DNA of 64,000 nt from Tragulus kanchil. Taxonomy: Eukaryota; Chordata; Mammalia; Artiodactyla; Tragulidae. Where the stretch lies: assembly GCA_022376925.1 (NCBI GenBank), contig JAIOJX010000003.1, forward strand, positions 39,727,874-39,791,873, written 5' to 3'. The number at the start of each line of letters is the position of its first letter. Position 1 is the stretch's first letter. Below, piece after piece: positions 46,308 to 59,524 of the stretch. The translations under genes and the position numbers were made by a program. The notes beneath the pieces were generated by a model. It saw only the letters and a program-made list of their open reading frames with translations, ran no database searches and was not told where the DNA came from.

Positions 46308-48538
46308 CAATAAACAACAAGTAAAAGTCGTAGTCATAGGAATCTATTTAAAATATAAAAATAATTACATTTTATTAGAGGGAGACCTATAGAAATGCCA
46401 GCATGAACTGTAAAGAAAGGAAAAGTATTACCTCAGGTCCTAAGTCTAAGGTAGACTTGGTTCCTGAGCTCATTGTTAAAGTAATCTTTAATTGAAGAAC
46501 AGAAACTGATAGGAAATTAATCATAAAAATGGAAAACTTAACATGACTGTTCATTTTATGAAATCTAACAGAATCATATTTGTCCCTTTTGCCTGACGTG
46601 TCTTATGAGGTCTTAAGACAAATAGGAGATTTAGGCGCTCTGCCTTGGATTGGCATGAATTGGCTCATGCAACCTAGTATCAAAGGGAAAAGTCTGAGTT
46701 TTCTAGCTTCTTATTTTAAGATGTGAAGGTTGAGCATAGAAAAGGAAGGACGGTTGAATCAAAGATGTTCAGGGTGGGTCAGGCATCAGAAGGAATTCAG
46801 TTCTAAAATCTCTTAAAGGTATGAGGCAGAAGTCTGAAATTCGCTGTGCTATTCAATGGGATATGTTCCAATAACATTTTATTTGCAGACACAGTTGACA
46901 GAGGCTATAATTTGCTACTGATATTTTATATTTTGTGGCTCTGATAAACAGATGCTGACAATGTGGTGAATGGCCAGATTTAAGCATAGAGCCGGAGATC
47001 TGTGTAGATGAGTGAAATTGGTCAGCAATATGCAAAAGGGAAGGAGAAAAGGAACAATTATCCTCAGGTCATTCTCAAGCCCCCTTTCTGTACTGCTCTC
47101 TGTCTGGTTAAAAGTGTCTGCCAAATTTTCCCTGCAGGGACATTATAGTGGATTAAAGATGGCTACACATTGTTTGCTGGTTTTTGCATCATGAAGCAGA
47201 GTTTATCCTTTTTGTGAGTCTGAGTTGGCTTGGGGGGTTATTTGGACCTAAGGAATGCTATAGACAGGACCACTATGAGGTCTAAACAATAAGAGATCTA
47301 GAACTTCTTTTTTTTCTCTTGGAGCTTTGAGCTATCATAGAAAGAAGTCTAGCTATCCTACTAGGAAGACCTGTAAAGAGAGAGAGATGATCAGCAGGCC
47401 TCTGTATATTCCAGTCATTGCTTCAATAAACAACAAGTAAAAGTCGTAGTCATAGGAATCTATTTAAAATATAAAAATAGTTACATTTTATTAGAGGGAG
47501 ACCTATAGAAATGCCAGCATGAACTGTAAAGAAAGGAAAAGTATTACCTCAGGTCCTAAGTCTAAGGTAGACTTGGTTCCTGAGCTCATTGTTAAAGTAA
47601 TCTTTAATTGAAGAACAGAAACTGATAGGAAATTAATCATAAAAATGGAAAACTTAACATGACTGTTCATTTTATGAAATCTAACAGAATCATATTTGTC
47701 CCTTTTGCCTGACGTGTCTTATGAGGTCTTAAGACAAATAGGAGATTTAGGGCGCTCTGCCTTGGATTGGCATGAATTGGCTCATGCAACCTAGTATCAA
47801 AGGGAAAAGTCTGAGTTTTCTAGCTTCTTATTTTAAGATGTGAAGGTTGAGCATAGAAAAGGAAGGACGGTTGAATCAAAGATGTTCAGGGTGGGTCAGG
47901 CATCAGAAGGAATTCAGTTCTAAAATCTCTTAAAGGTATGAGGCAGAAGTCTGAAATTCGCTGTGCTATTCAATGGGATATGTTCCAATAACATTTTATT
48001 TGCAGACACAGTTGACAGAGGCTATAATTTGCTACTGATATTTTATATTTTGTGGCTCTGATAAACAGATGCTGACAATGTGGTGAATGGCCAGATTTAA
48101 GCATAGAGCCGGAGATCTGTGTAGATGAGTGAAATTGGTCAGCAATATGCAAAAGGGAAGGAGAAAAGGAACAATTATCCTCAGGTCATTCTCAAGCCCC
48201 CTTTCTGTACTGCTCTCTGTCTGGTTAAAAGTGTCTGCCAAATTTTCCCTGCAGGGACATTATAGTGGATTAAAGATGGCTACACATTGTTTGCTGGTTT
48301 TTGCATCATGAAGCAGAGTTTATCCTTTTTGTGAGTCTGAGTTGGCTTGGGGGGTTATTTGGACCTAAGGAATGCTATAGACAGGACCACTATGAGGTCT
48401 AAACAATAAGAGATCTAGAACTTCTTTTTTTTCTCTTGGAGCTTTGAGCTATCATAGAAAGAAGTCTAGCTATCCTACTAGGAAGACCTGTAAAAGAGAG
48501 AGAGATGATCAGCAGGCCTCTGTATATTCCAGTCATTG
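46308..48538. repeat. Direct-repeat pair DR15 (46308-47420 and 47424-48538)
   Basis: Unit from 'caataaacaacaag' to 'ccagtcattg', offset 1116-1117; differences include a G-run ('tttaggcgctc' against 'tttagggcgctc'). No gene or repeat family recognised in it. Confidence 0.93.
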
Positions 48539-48670
48539 AAACTGAGCATCAGATGTGACTATAACACCATCTTGGATGTTCCATCACTCAGTTTAGCTTT
48601 CACTGAAGTCTTTTCAGTGACCTGACACCATATGGAGGCAAGCTATTTCTACCTAGCCAACCAAAACTGA

Positions 48671-48881
48671 GGGCTTCCTTGGTGACTCAGATGGGGAAGA
48701 ATCTGTCTATAATGCAGGAGAGTCAGATTCAATCCCTGGGTGGGGAAGATCCCCTGGAGAAGGAAATAGCAACCCATTCCAGTATTCTTGTCAGGAGAAT
48801 TCCATGGACAGAGGAATCTGACTGATCCCAGTCCTTGGGGTTGCGGAATCAGACACGACTGAGCAACTAACACTAACACAG
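48671..48881 (+). mobile_element. Bov-tA SINE with TSD
   Basis: 'gggcttccttggtgactcag', 'aagaatctgtctataatgca', 'ccctggagaaggaaatagca', and 'gagcaactaacactaacaca' tail. TSD 'accaaaactga' (48660-48670) and 'acccaaactga' (48882-48892). Confidence 0.93.
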
Positions 48882-49746
48882 ACCCAAACTGAAGATTTAT
48901 AAGCAAACAAATGAGTGTGGTTTTAAGGCACTAAATTTGGGATGGATTTTTATGCAGTGGCAACTGATGTATAAAACGTGCTGCCCTTCAGTTGCTTAGG
49001 ATTTCCATTCTCAGACCACTGTAGATTTTTGATTCTCGTAGTGCCTTCTTGTCCCCATCAAGACTCACCTGCCCTGAGAAAAGTTCCAACCTTGTCATAG
49101 ATGTTTGTGGTTGAAACAAGGAACACTGTGGGTTAGAGACCTGTAGCATTAGATCTTAAGTCTTTTACCTAGGTCCCTTGCCAAGTGATAGGACTTTTCT
49201 GGTGGTATATGATGTGCGAAAGAGAAATAGTTTCATCGTAAAGCATGATATCATTATTCTCACCATTATCTCACTGTGAGGCACGATGAAGACACTGTGA
49301 TGGTGAAGTTATTTAATCCATTCTCAATCTAGTGCAAGTCTTTTTCTCTTTGACCTTTCTTCAGAGGGTTATATCATAGACCATTTCATACAGTTGATCC
49401 CCTTTTGTCAATCTAAAACATGTTCTAATGCACATTCTGTAGTTGAACATCACTCATGCTTGTTAAGATGCAGAGTTAGACGATGTGCCATCTATTAGAA
49501 AGAAAATGGATGACCTTTTCCCAGAGAGGAGAAGCCACAGACTTGAGTCACTTTTGACAGCTGAAGTTTTGGAAACATCATACTAGAGATTATAGTCAGA
49601 GTGGCCACTTGGGTAAGGTTACCACTGACCACTCCTTAGCACTTAGAGATGATCTGTCCTAATGTACTAACAGACACTACCTACACCTTACCTTAGAACA
49701 CTTAGCCAGAAAAAGGAGCTATTTCTACGTAGCCAACCAAAACTGA

Positions 49747-49957
49747 GGGCTTCCTTGGTGACTCAGATGGGGAAGAATCTGTCTATAATGCAGGAGAGTC
49801 AGATTCAATCCCTGGGTGGGGAAGATCCCCTGGAGAAGGAAATAGCAACCCATTCCAGTATTCTTGTCAGGAGAATTCCATGGACAGAGGAATCTGACTG
49901 ATCCCAGTCCTTGGGGTTGCGGAATCAGACACGACTGAGCAACTAACACTAACACAG
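49747..49957 (+). mobile_element. Bov-tA SINE, DR16 second copy
   Basis: Duplicate of 48671-48881 with the same TSDs. Confidence 0.92.
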
Positions 49958-50770
49958 ACCCAAACTGAAGATTTATAAGCAAACAAATGAGTGTGGTTTT
50001 AAGGCACTAAATTTGGGATGGATTTTTATGCAGTGGCAACTGATGTATAAAACGTGCTGCCCTTCAGTTGCTTAGGATTTCCATTCTCAGACCACTGTAG
50101 ATTTTTGATTCTCGTAGTGCCTTCTTGTCCCCATCAAGACTCACCTGCCCTGAGAAAAGTTCCAACCTTGTCATAGATGTTTGTGGTTGAAACAAGGAAC
50201 ACTGTGGGTTAGAGACCTGTAGCATTAGATCTTAAGTCTTTTACCTAGGTCCCTTGCCAAGTGATAGGACTTTTCTGGTGGTATATGATGTGCGAAAGAG
50301 AAATAGTTTCATCGTAAAGCATGATATCATTATTCTCACCATTATCTCACTGTGAGGCACGATGAAGACACTGTGATGGTGAAGTTATTTAATCCATTCT
50401 CAATCTAGTGCAAGTCTTTTTCTCTTTGACCTTTCTTCAGAGGGTTATATCATAGACCATTTCATACAGTTGATCCCCTTTTGTCAATCTAAAACATGTT
50501 CTAATGCACATTCTGTAGTTGAACATCACTCATGCTTGTTAAGATGCAGAGTTAGACGATGTGCCATCTATTAGAAAGAAAATGGATGACCTTTTCCCAG
50601 AGAGGAGAAGCCACAGACTTGAGTCACTTTTGACAGCTGAAGTTTTGGAAACATCATACTAGAGATTATAGTCAGAGTGGCCACTTGGGTAAGGTTACCA
50701 CTGACCACTCCTTAGCACTTAGAGATGATCTGTCCTAATGTACTAACAGACACTACCTACACCTTACCTT

Positions 50771-51457
50771 CTCCCCAGAAACCACTGGATAGGAGCTCCC
50801 AGAACACATGGAGTCTCTTTTGTCCTTGTCATAAAACTACATGGTAAGGGAAGAGGAAGATGGGGAAAAACTGAGACATTAGAATGACCTTCTTGAACCT
50901 GGATTTGATGGATGCTGGGAATAGCTGTTTGCAAGATTCCTTTGTCTAAAGCACCTTGCCTCCAAATCACTGAATTTTTTTCACATGTGTTTTCAATTTT
51001 CTCTGAATGTTTACCAGTAAGAGATAATTAGCTATTTTTCATTTATTTGTTAAAGAATGTATAATTCTCAAAGTGTTAATGTACTTATTACACATTTGTG
51101 TAAATTAGTTCCACAAAATAATACTTGGAATTTGGCTTGCAATTTAGTTCACACCATGCATTCATGTAGTCTACATTTTAAATTTTATTGTTCACTACTA
51201 TCATGTGATTTGGATAAAGGATTATTATCATTATTGCCAGATAAAAATGAGCCACAGAGTTTTCAGTTAGTGATCTTTCTCCCTAACTCCTAGTGAAAAA
51301 CCACTATACAAAGAGAATCTGAGTTTTGGCTTTAAGAAAATGGAGTCTGCAATTTCTGAGGAGTGAATGAACTGAGGCTGGGAGAAAGGAGATGAACAGC
51401 AAGGCATGGACTTGTGATCAACAGTGGAGGAAGGCCCCATGTACTAGCACAACAGTT
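50771..51457. other. No recognised feature
   Basis: About 690 bases without a repeat family, coding signal or RNA structure I can support. Confidence 0.5.
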
Positions 51458-52345
51458 TTTTTAACTTTTTATTCTATACTGGAATGTAGCCCATTAACAA
51501 TGTTGTGATTGTCTCAGGTGGACTAACAGCCATGCATATACATATATCCCTTCTCCCCTAAACTTCCATCCTATCCAGGCTGCCACATAACATTGAGAAG
51601 AGCGCTCTGCACGATACAGCAGGTCCTTGTTGGTTATCCATTTTAAATACAGCAGTGTGTCCATGTCGTCCCACACTCCCTAACTATCCCTCCCCACATC
51701 CTCCCCATCATGGTATCCATAAGTCCATTCTCTAAGCCTCTCATTCTGTTTTGTAAATATTTGTATCATTTCTTTTTAGATTCCATATATCAGAAATATT
51801 ATACATTAAATCTTCTTTTCTATCTGAGTTACTCCACTCAGTGTGATACTCTCTAGGTCCATCCATGTTGCTGCACATGGCATTGTTTCATTGTTTTTAA
51901 TGACTAATATTCTGGTGTGTGTGTGTGCGTGTATACCACATCTTCATTATCCATTCCTCCCTGTATGGACATTTAGGTTGTTTCCGTGTCTTGTCTATTG
52001 AAAACAGTGCTGAAGTGAACATTGAGATGCATGTAGCCATGGTTTTTTTTTTTCTTCAGAAGTAGGATTGCAGGCTCATATGGTAGCTCTATTTTTAGTT
52101 TCATAAGGAACCTCTATACTGTTATCCATGGAGGCTGTACCAATTTGCATTCCCACCAACAGTGCAGGAGTGTTCCTTTATCTTCACATCTTCCTCAGTA
52201 TTTATTTTTTGTGGATTTTTTTTTTTTTTGATGATTGCCATCTTGACTGGTGTGAGGTGATACCTGGTGCTTTTGATTTACATTTCTCTAATAGTTAGTG
52301 ATGTTGAACATCATTTCATCATTTCATCATTTCATTTCAGGAAAA
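51458..52345 (-). mobile_element. L1 LINE 3' part, antisense
   Basis: Continuous antisense L1 3' end: poly-T, 'cccattaacaatgttgtgat', 'caggctgccacataacattg', 'tacagcagtgtgtccatgtc', then 'tccatccatgttgctgcaca', 'tgtaccaatttgcattccca', and so on in normal order. It has a short GT-rich run at 51914-51935. It serves as the uninverted comparison for the L1 at 34649-35507. 5'-truncated near 'catcatttcatcatttcatt'. Confidence 0.85.
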
Positions 52346-52692
52346 CAACTTTTAAAAGGGATGTAAGAGAATTCCCAAGACACAATTTTCCTGCTTCAAA
52401 CTATTTTGAGACTTATCCTGCCATTAACTAGAGGGAAAAAAAAGCATTACTTGTTATCCTTTGCCCTTTCTGCATGGTTGAATCTGAATTCAGAACCCAA
52501 TAAATCTTAGTCTCTATTTCCACAATATTGCTACATGGTCTATTTAATGTAACACTTCAACCACACCATCACTATGTGTAAAGTTGTTTGTAGATGAAAA
52601 GCAGTCTGCTTGAACAACTCTTGTATGGATTTTGAGAACAAATTCTATTTTTAAACTAAGAAATTTCTATCTGTATTTCAAGTTGGTTTGTT

Positions 52693-54958
52693 ATTGTTAC
52701 ATATCTAAAGAGAGTGGACCACATCTTAAAAATGGACTCAGTTTAGAAAGAACATTTTATGTCAGTCTATGAAACAGGAATAGAGTAAGGTACATTCCAC
52801 CATAACTTCCTGAAACACTTATTTTAGAACAGAAAGGTATCTCCTTTGACAGATGACTTTGCAATTCATCAGTATCCTGAGTCTGCTTTCTAAATAGGAA
52901 ACAAACCCACTGCACTTGTGCATAACCATATGAAGAAATAACATAAAATAGATGGAGAGAAAACAGTTAATTAACACTTAATGTATAATTTTAATAGAAA
53001 TTAAGTAGAGGTTTTCACAAGACAAATGTATCTTAGTGACCCTTTAATCCAAGGAGCTGAGAAGACAAATACAGTCAACTTGTTACCCAGAGAAGTGTAC
53101 ATACCTTAGTGCTTTGTTTCACTTGCTAGACTCATTTGGGAATAATGTTTAACCAATATGATTTTTTTCTTATGTGTCTCATTTAAATAATGTGTAACTT
53201 TTATGCTACTTGGAACACTGATTATCTTGATTATTAATGTTTAGACAGTCTCTGGGGAATATTGTAAAACATGTTTTGAAATTTAGTTATTGACATCATT
53301 TCTTTGCCATCTTCTGATTGAAGTTGTGACCTCTCTTAGATGAAACGATTTTCCAAATTCTAATCTATGATTAGATGTAAACTAGGGCGTCTTGAGAGTA
53401 TTCCCTGTGTTCTCATCTCATAGCTGAACAGGTTAGATAGATGATTAGCAATGGAGAACTATGAACTCGCTTTCCTCCTGTTTGCACATTTAAACGGCTG
53501 GTGAAACCTTTCTAAGTGAACTAGCACATGGTATGGAATGATAGGAAGAGATTTTAACATGTGGCTCACAGAGAGGCATAAGGCACATAAGCTTTGTATT
53601 AACGCAGACATGAGTTCATTTCCTAGCTCCTCTAAATGGGGCTCAAGCTTCCTGAGTCCTCTGAGCTCCAGATTTAAAAAAAAATCTAATTCTAAACCAA
53701 TTATCTAGTTACAGCTTTATCTGTAGAGTATATGTGGCCTTCTAAGTTGTCTGTTTGTAGAAATCAAGGAGGACACTTGACATGGATCATCAGCTGCTTT
53801 TATAAAATGATATAAAACTTACCCCTCATTGTTACATATCTAAAGAGAGTGGACCACATCTTAAAAATGGACTCAGTTTAGAAAGAACATTTTATGTCAG
53901 TCTATGAAACAGGAATAGAGTAAGGTACATTCCACCATAACTTCCTGAAACACTTATTTTAGAACAGAAAGGTATCTCCTTTGACAGATGACTTTGCAAT
54001 TCATCAGTATCCTGAGTCTGCTTTCTAAATAGGAAACAAACCCACTGCACTTGTGCATAACCATATGAAGAAATAACATAAAATAGATGGAGAGAAAACA
54101 GTTAATTAACACTTAATGTATAATTTTAATAGAAATTAAGTAGAGGTTTTCACAAGACAAATGTATCTTAGTGACCCTTTAATCCAAGGAGCTGAGAAGA
54201 CAAATACAGTCAACTTGTTACCCAGAGAAGTGTACATACCTTAGTGCTTTGTTTCACTTGCTAGACTCATTTGGGAATAATGTTTAACCAATATGATTTT
54301 TTTCTTATGTGTCTCATTTAAATAATGTGTAACTTTTATGCTACTTGGAACACTGATTATCTTGATTATTAATGTTTAGACAGTCTCTGGGGAATATTGT
54401 AAAACATGTTTTGAAATTTAGTTATTGACATCATTTCTTTGCCATCTTCTGATTGAAGTTGTGACCTCTCTTAGATGAAACGATTTTCCAAATTCTAATC
54501 TATGATTAGATGTAAACTAGGGCGTCTTGAGAGTATTCCCTGTGTTCTCATCTCATAGCTGAACAGGTTAGATAGATGATTAGCAATGGAGAACTATGAA
54601 CTCGCTTTCCTCCTGTTTGCACATTTAAACGGCTGGTGAAACCTTTCTAAGTGAACTAGCACATGGTATGGAATGATAGGAAGAGATTTTAACATGTGGC
54701 TCACAGAGAGGCATAAGGCACATAAGCTTTGTATTAACGCAGACATGAGTTCATTTCCTAGCTCCTCTAAATGGGGCTCAAGCTTCCTGAGTCCTCTGAG
54801 CTCCAGATTTAAAAAAAAATCTAATTCTAAACCAATTATCTAGTTACAGCTTTATCTGTAGAGTATATGTGGCCTTCTAAGTTGTCTGTTTGTAGAAATC
54901 AAGGAGGACACTTGACATGGATCATCAGCTGCTTTTTATAAAATGATATAAAACTTAC
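52693..54958. repeat. Direct-repeat pair DR17 (52693-53822 and 53828-54958)
   Basis: Unit from 'attgttacatatc' to 'aaaacttac', offset 1135, five bases between copies. One T-run differs near 54935. No gene or repeat family is recognised in the unit. Confidence 0.94.
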
Positions 54959-57214
54959 TGCTTTTTCCTCAAATTCAGACTTTATTTTTATTCTGTAGAA
55001 TTTATCAGTTTGCCTCCCAGTTTAGTGTTGATTTGCATAAGTATAGCTTTGTGATTAAATTAAGATGTGTACTATTGCAGTACATCAAATCTACCTTAGC
55101 AAAATTTGATAGATGGTGTTTTTTGGTATTTCCTTTCTCCTGCTTCACAATTCTCCACATCTTAATTTTCCTGTAGGTGCAATGTGGGCCCTAGATGGAG
55201 GTTACAGCAAAGCACGGGCAGCATCCATGTTCTGGTTCTTTTTCTTTCACACCATCAAAACATCAGTGTTCTTTGTGACCGTTTTTGAGTTACTTTATGT
55301 CTACTTTTTGACAGGAGAAATAATGGTTTCAGTGATAGATTCCACCAATGATAGTAAGAAAATGTGGATATGTGTGATGTTTTTCTTTATGAGTATGTCA
55401 TTATTAACATTATTTTGACTGTTCTTATCATCCATCAACTTCAATGGCTAGACTTTATTCACTGACCACACAACTCCCATCCCCACTGAGAAATGCCCTC
55501 TGGGAGCCGTTAGATCAGCTACCAAGGGGCTTTCTCTTCCCTTATACAGAGAGTGACTTGGCACAGCCTGCATGAGGCCTGTTGTGGACATTAGCTGTTA
55601 ATGTAAATTATAATGATAATGAATTGTCCACTTGAATGTAGTATATACAGTTTTAAAATGTTTTCCTTTGCAGACTGGTAATAAATAGAAGGCAGAGAGT
55701 TCAGCCACGACAGGTCTGTGGATGTGTGTGATCTCTGAATGAAGAATCTTCTCTTTCTTTAACAGTCACAGGTGGTCTGAGTTCATGCCTTTGGGGCCAG
55801 TGACCCTGACTGTACAGGCCATTCTATACCCTGTTATTTCATGACGTCTGCCTTTCCCATGATGGATTAAAACAACAAAGGAATCAGTAGAGAAAAACAG
55901 GACTGTGGGTAGCTGGTGGGAGGCAAAGTCAATGAGACATTGCAGTCTTTTTCCTATTGGCTGTAACTCCAGGGTGAGCAGCATCCCAATGGCCTCCCAT
56001 CGAGATGGGGACTGGCTGGTTGAATTTCTCTGTCTGCTTGAGTGACTCACAAAGAGCCTGTGTGTGCCATGCTGGTGATCTGGGTCATCTGTTTCTTATG
56101 CCTCCTGTGAGATGGAAAAAATATGTGAAGTATTCTACAGGAACTTGAAATGACGGATGATATTGTCATGTGGTATCGCTTGGGCTTGCATATTAAAAGT
56201 ATCTCTTGGCTATGTATGTATTCTGAAAAAGAACTTAAAGTCAAACAAAGCAGGTTGTTAGGTAGAAATTAGAAATGTGTCTATAGCAGCTTCACTCTAA
56301 TTCTCTCTCTGAAAGAGAGAAAATAAAAACATGGAAAGGGGACTCACTGTCCAGGCTTTGCTGGGTAGGACTGATGTTGAAGCCTTTGTAAAGTTCAGAC
56401 ATGGGTGTCTTGCATTTTGGATCTGTACTTTGTTTTCAATATCACAATACAATTAAATATATTCATATTATGCCTAGGTGACATTTATTTCTTATGTCCC
56501 ATGAATTAATTTATTCTTCAAAACAATATCAATCATTTTTACTTTGCTTACAAGTTAAAAGGATTTTTAAGAAAAGAGTAGAGCAACAGATTTACTTGAA
56601 AATAAAAAGTTGGGATGCTGTCAGACTGTGAATGGGTTTGACTGTGCTCTGACCACTGGGCATTTTCTGAGGATTGATGATTAGTTCCGAGGAGTTGATG
56701 GTCCTTGGAAGAAGCTTGGGCTGTTAACTCCAGCCAGTCATTAATTGCCTGGAAATGTCCTGGGCTGAGGTCATTATTGCTATTATAAATTGAATGAATG
56801 CCCTCTGCTTCAGCCAATAAGATTATCTGAATCATCTTTGTTCTCCATTCAGTTTATAATTATAAAAATGTGCCACTGGCAATCAGACTGGATGATAGAT
56901 TAATCACATGCAAAATTACATTTTAAAATGAATTGTTTTTGATTCACACAGCTATCCAAAGCTTTGGGAGAAGTTGATTTCTGACTATTGGCATTTATTG
57001 CTGTTGATTTGCTATGCTATAGCCCTTACCCCTCAAGTCTATTTCCTACCACTGGTTCAAATTCAAGTAAATAACTGAATTGAATAGACTCTTTGATTCA
57101 CAATATATAGATTAAATTTTATGGAAATGGTACATTTTGATATTATGCAATTAGGATAGACTTGGTGTGGGAATAGCAGAGTGGATTTATGTAATGATAG
57201 TGTAAATCCATGAG
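54959..57214. other. No supported gene; two weak reading frames
   Basis: AT-rich unique sequence. A 101-codon plus frame (55113-55418) is rich in F, L and V and includes GAMWALDGGYSKARAAS. A 94-codon minus frame lies at 55766-56050. Neither shows a domain that I recognise, and neither has flanking exons or a clear promoter. I do not call them genes. Confidence 0.45.
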
Positions 57215-57514
57215 AAAAACTATATAGAACCTAATGTATATGTATAGTCTCAAGCACAACTGTGTGTTCGACTTTATAATTTTACAGTTTCTTTCACATT
57301 TATTATTTCGCTTTTCTGTTAAAACATGACTGAGCAACTTGACTTTCACTTTCACATAGCTTCTCAAGGTCTGTTTAATCATTCACTTCTTTTCTTAAGC
57401 TATGAATATTTGTTTTAATCCATAACTTAATTGGATATATTTTATATCAACTTTATGTTTCTGTATTCTATTCTGTGTGTGAAAACCATTTTACTCTAAT
57501 AAAGAATCTTTGCA

Positions 57515-57717
57515 GTGAAAGTAGCTCAGTCATGTTAGACTCTGTGATCCCATGGACTGTAGTCTGTTGTGCTCTTCTGTCCATGGAATTCTCCAGGCAA
57601 CAATACTGGAGTGGGTAGCCATTCCCTTTTTTAGAAGTTTTCTCAACCTAGGGATTAAACCCAGAATGTCCTGCATTGCAGGCAAATTCTTTACCATCTG
57701 AATCACCATGGAAGCCC
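57515..57717 (-). mobile_element. Bov-tA SINE with TSD
   Basis: Inverted body ('gctcagtcatgttagactct', 'caatactggagtgggtagcc') and head ('aatcaccatggaagccc'). TSD 'aataaagaatctttgc' on the left and 'aataaggaatcctgc' on the right (57718 onward), slightly diverged. Confidence 0.92.
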
Positions 57718-57910
57718 AATAAGGAATCCTGCTATGATATCAGTAACTGGAGTTGTGTCAACAACAAACGGGGAGAACATAAGAAAAACTCTGAAAGGGT
57801 ATATTGGTTAACAAAGAAAATATGTTTTTATTGCTTATAAATTGGTCTCAGAAGTTCCTAGAGTATACTGTGTCAGAAGGAGAGAGAGTTTTAAGATTGA
57901 ATTCTTTCTT

Positions 57911-58190
57911 TTTTTTAATTTTGGCCTCTTTATAAAAATTTGTTTGTTTATTTATTAATTTATTTTTATCCATCTTTACTCTTTGGCCTGTGTGGGCCTC
58001 CCACTACAGTGGTCCCTCTTGCCACAGAGCACCAGCTCTTGGGCACATGTGCTCCAGAGTGCTGGCTCACAATTGGACACACAGGCCCAGCTGTTCCATG
58101 GCACATGGGGTCTTCCTAGGCCAGGGATCAAACCAGTACCCCCTGCACTGCAAGGCAGACTCTTTACCCACTGGACCACCAGGGAAGCCC
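57911..58190 (-). mobile_element. CHR-like SINE, short form
   Basis: Inverted: 'ttaattttggcctctttata', (TTTA)-type tail, 'ggcctgtgtgggcctcccac', body with 'gggcacatgtgctccagag', and head ending 'gggaagccc'. The CpGs of the central palindrome are decayed to CA/TG, so it looks older than the copies at 5853 and 12871. Possible weak TSD around 'agattgaattct' and 'agatagatttct'. Confidence 0.88.
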
Positions 58191-58675
58191 TTTAGATAGA
58201 TTTCTAAAGGGGAGGATCAATGCAAAACTAAATGATAGTCTGAACTCAGAAGTATTATATAAATCATATAACATTGTGTGGTTGTAATTATATAACTCTG
58301 TTTTGCATATATGATGTAGGTGATTGTTCTCTTCCTAAACAACTAGTCTTTCCTGAATCCTTAATATGTGAAACAAAAAACTATATAGAACCTAATGTAT
58401 ATGTATAGTCTCAAGCACAACTGTGTGTTCGACTTTATAATTTTACAGTTTCTTTCACATTTATTATTTCGCTTTTCTGTTAAAACATGACTGAGCAACT
58501 TGACTTTCACTTTCACATAGCTTCTCAAGGTCTGTTTAATCATTCACTTCTTTTCTTAAGCTATGAATATTTGTTTTAATCCATAACTTAATTGGATATA
58601 TTTTATATCAACTTTATGTTTCTGTATTCTATTCTGTGTGTGAAAACCATTTTACTCTAATAAAGAATCTTTGCA

Positions 58676-58878
58676 GTGAAAGTAGCTCAGTCATGTTAGA
58701 CTCTGTGATCCCATGGACTGTAGTCTGTTGTGCTCTTCTGTCCATGGAATTCTCCAGGCAACAATACTGGAGTGGGTAGCCATTCCCTTTTTTAGAAGTT
58801 TTCTCAACCTAGGGATTAAACCCAGAATGTCCTGCATTGCAGGCAAATTCTTTACCATCTGAATCACCATGGAAGCCC
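58676..58878 (-). mobile_element. Bov-tA SINE, DR18 second copy
   Basis: Duplicate of 57515-57717. Confidence 0.9.
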
Positions 58879-59067
58879 AATAAGGAATCCTGCTATGATA
58901 TCAGTAACTGGAGTTGTGTCAACAACAAACGGGGAGAACATAAGAAAAACTCTGAAAGGGTATATTGGTTAACAAAGAAAATATGTTTTTATTGCTTATA
59001 AATTGGTCTCAGAAGTTCCTAGAGTATACTGTGTCAGAAGGAGAGAGAGTTTTAAGATTGAATTCTT

Positions 59068-59352
59068 TTTTTTTTTTTAATTTTGGCCTCTTTATAAAAA
59101 TTTGTTTGTTTATTTATTAATTTATTTTTATCCATCTTTACTCTTTGGCCTGTGTGGGCCTCCCACTACAGTGGTCCCTCTTGCCACAGAGCACCAGCTC
59201 TTGGGCACATGTGCTCCAGAGTGCTGGCTCACAATTGGACACACAGGCCCAGCTGTTCCATGGCACATGGGGTCTTCCTAGGCCAGGGATCAAACCAGTA
59301 CCCCCTGCACTGCAAGGCAGACTCTTTACCCACTGGACCACCAGGGAAGCCC
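59068..59352 (-). mobile_element. CHR-like SINE, DR18/DR19 copy
   Basis: Copy of 57911-58190; only the T run at its start differs. Confidence 0.87.
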
Positions 59353-59524
59353 TTTAGATAGATTTCTAAAGGGGAGGATCAATGCAAAACTAAATGATAG
59401 TCTGAACTCAGAAGTATTATATAAATCATATAACATTGTGTGGTTGTAATTATATAACTCTGTTTTGCATATATGATGTAGGTGATTGTTCTCTTCCTAA
59501 ACAACTAGTCTTTCCTGAATCCTT

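Larger units (their letters stand above)
48641..50770. repeat. Direct-repeat pair DR16 (48641-49694 and 49717-50770)
   Basis: Unit from 'agctatttctac' to 'ctacaccttacctt', offset 1076. 22 unmatched bases lie between the copies. Contains one Bov-tA with its TSD. Confidence 0.93.
57215..59524. repeat. Direct-repeat pair DR18 (57215-58362 and 58376-59524)
   Basis: Unit from 'aaaaactatatag' to 'tcctgaatcctt', offset 1161-1162. Differences sit mainly in the T run near 59067. Contains a Bov-tA and a CHR-like SINE. Confidence 0.93.
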
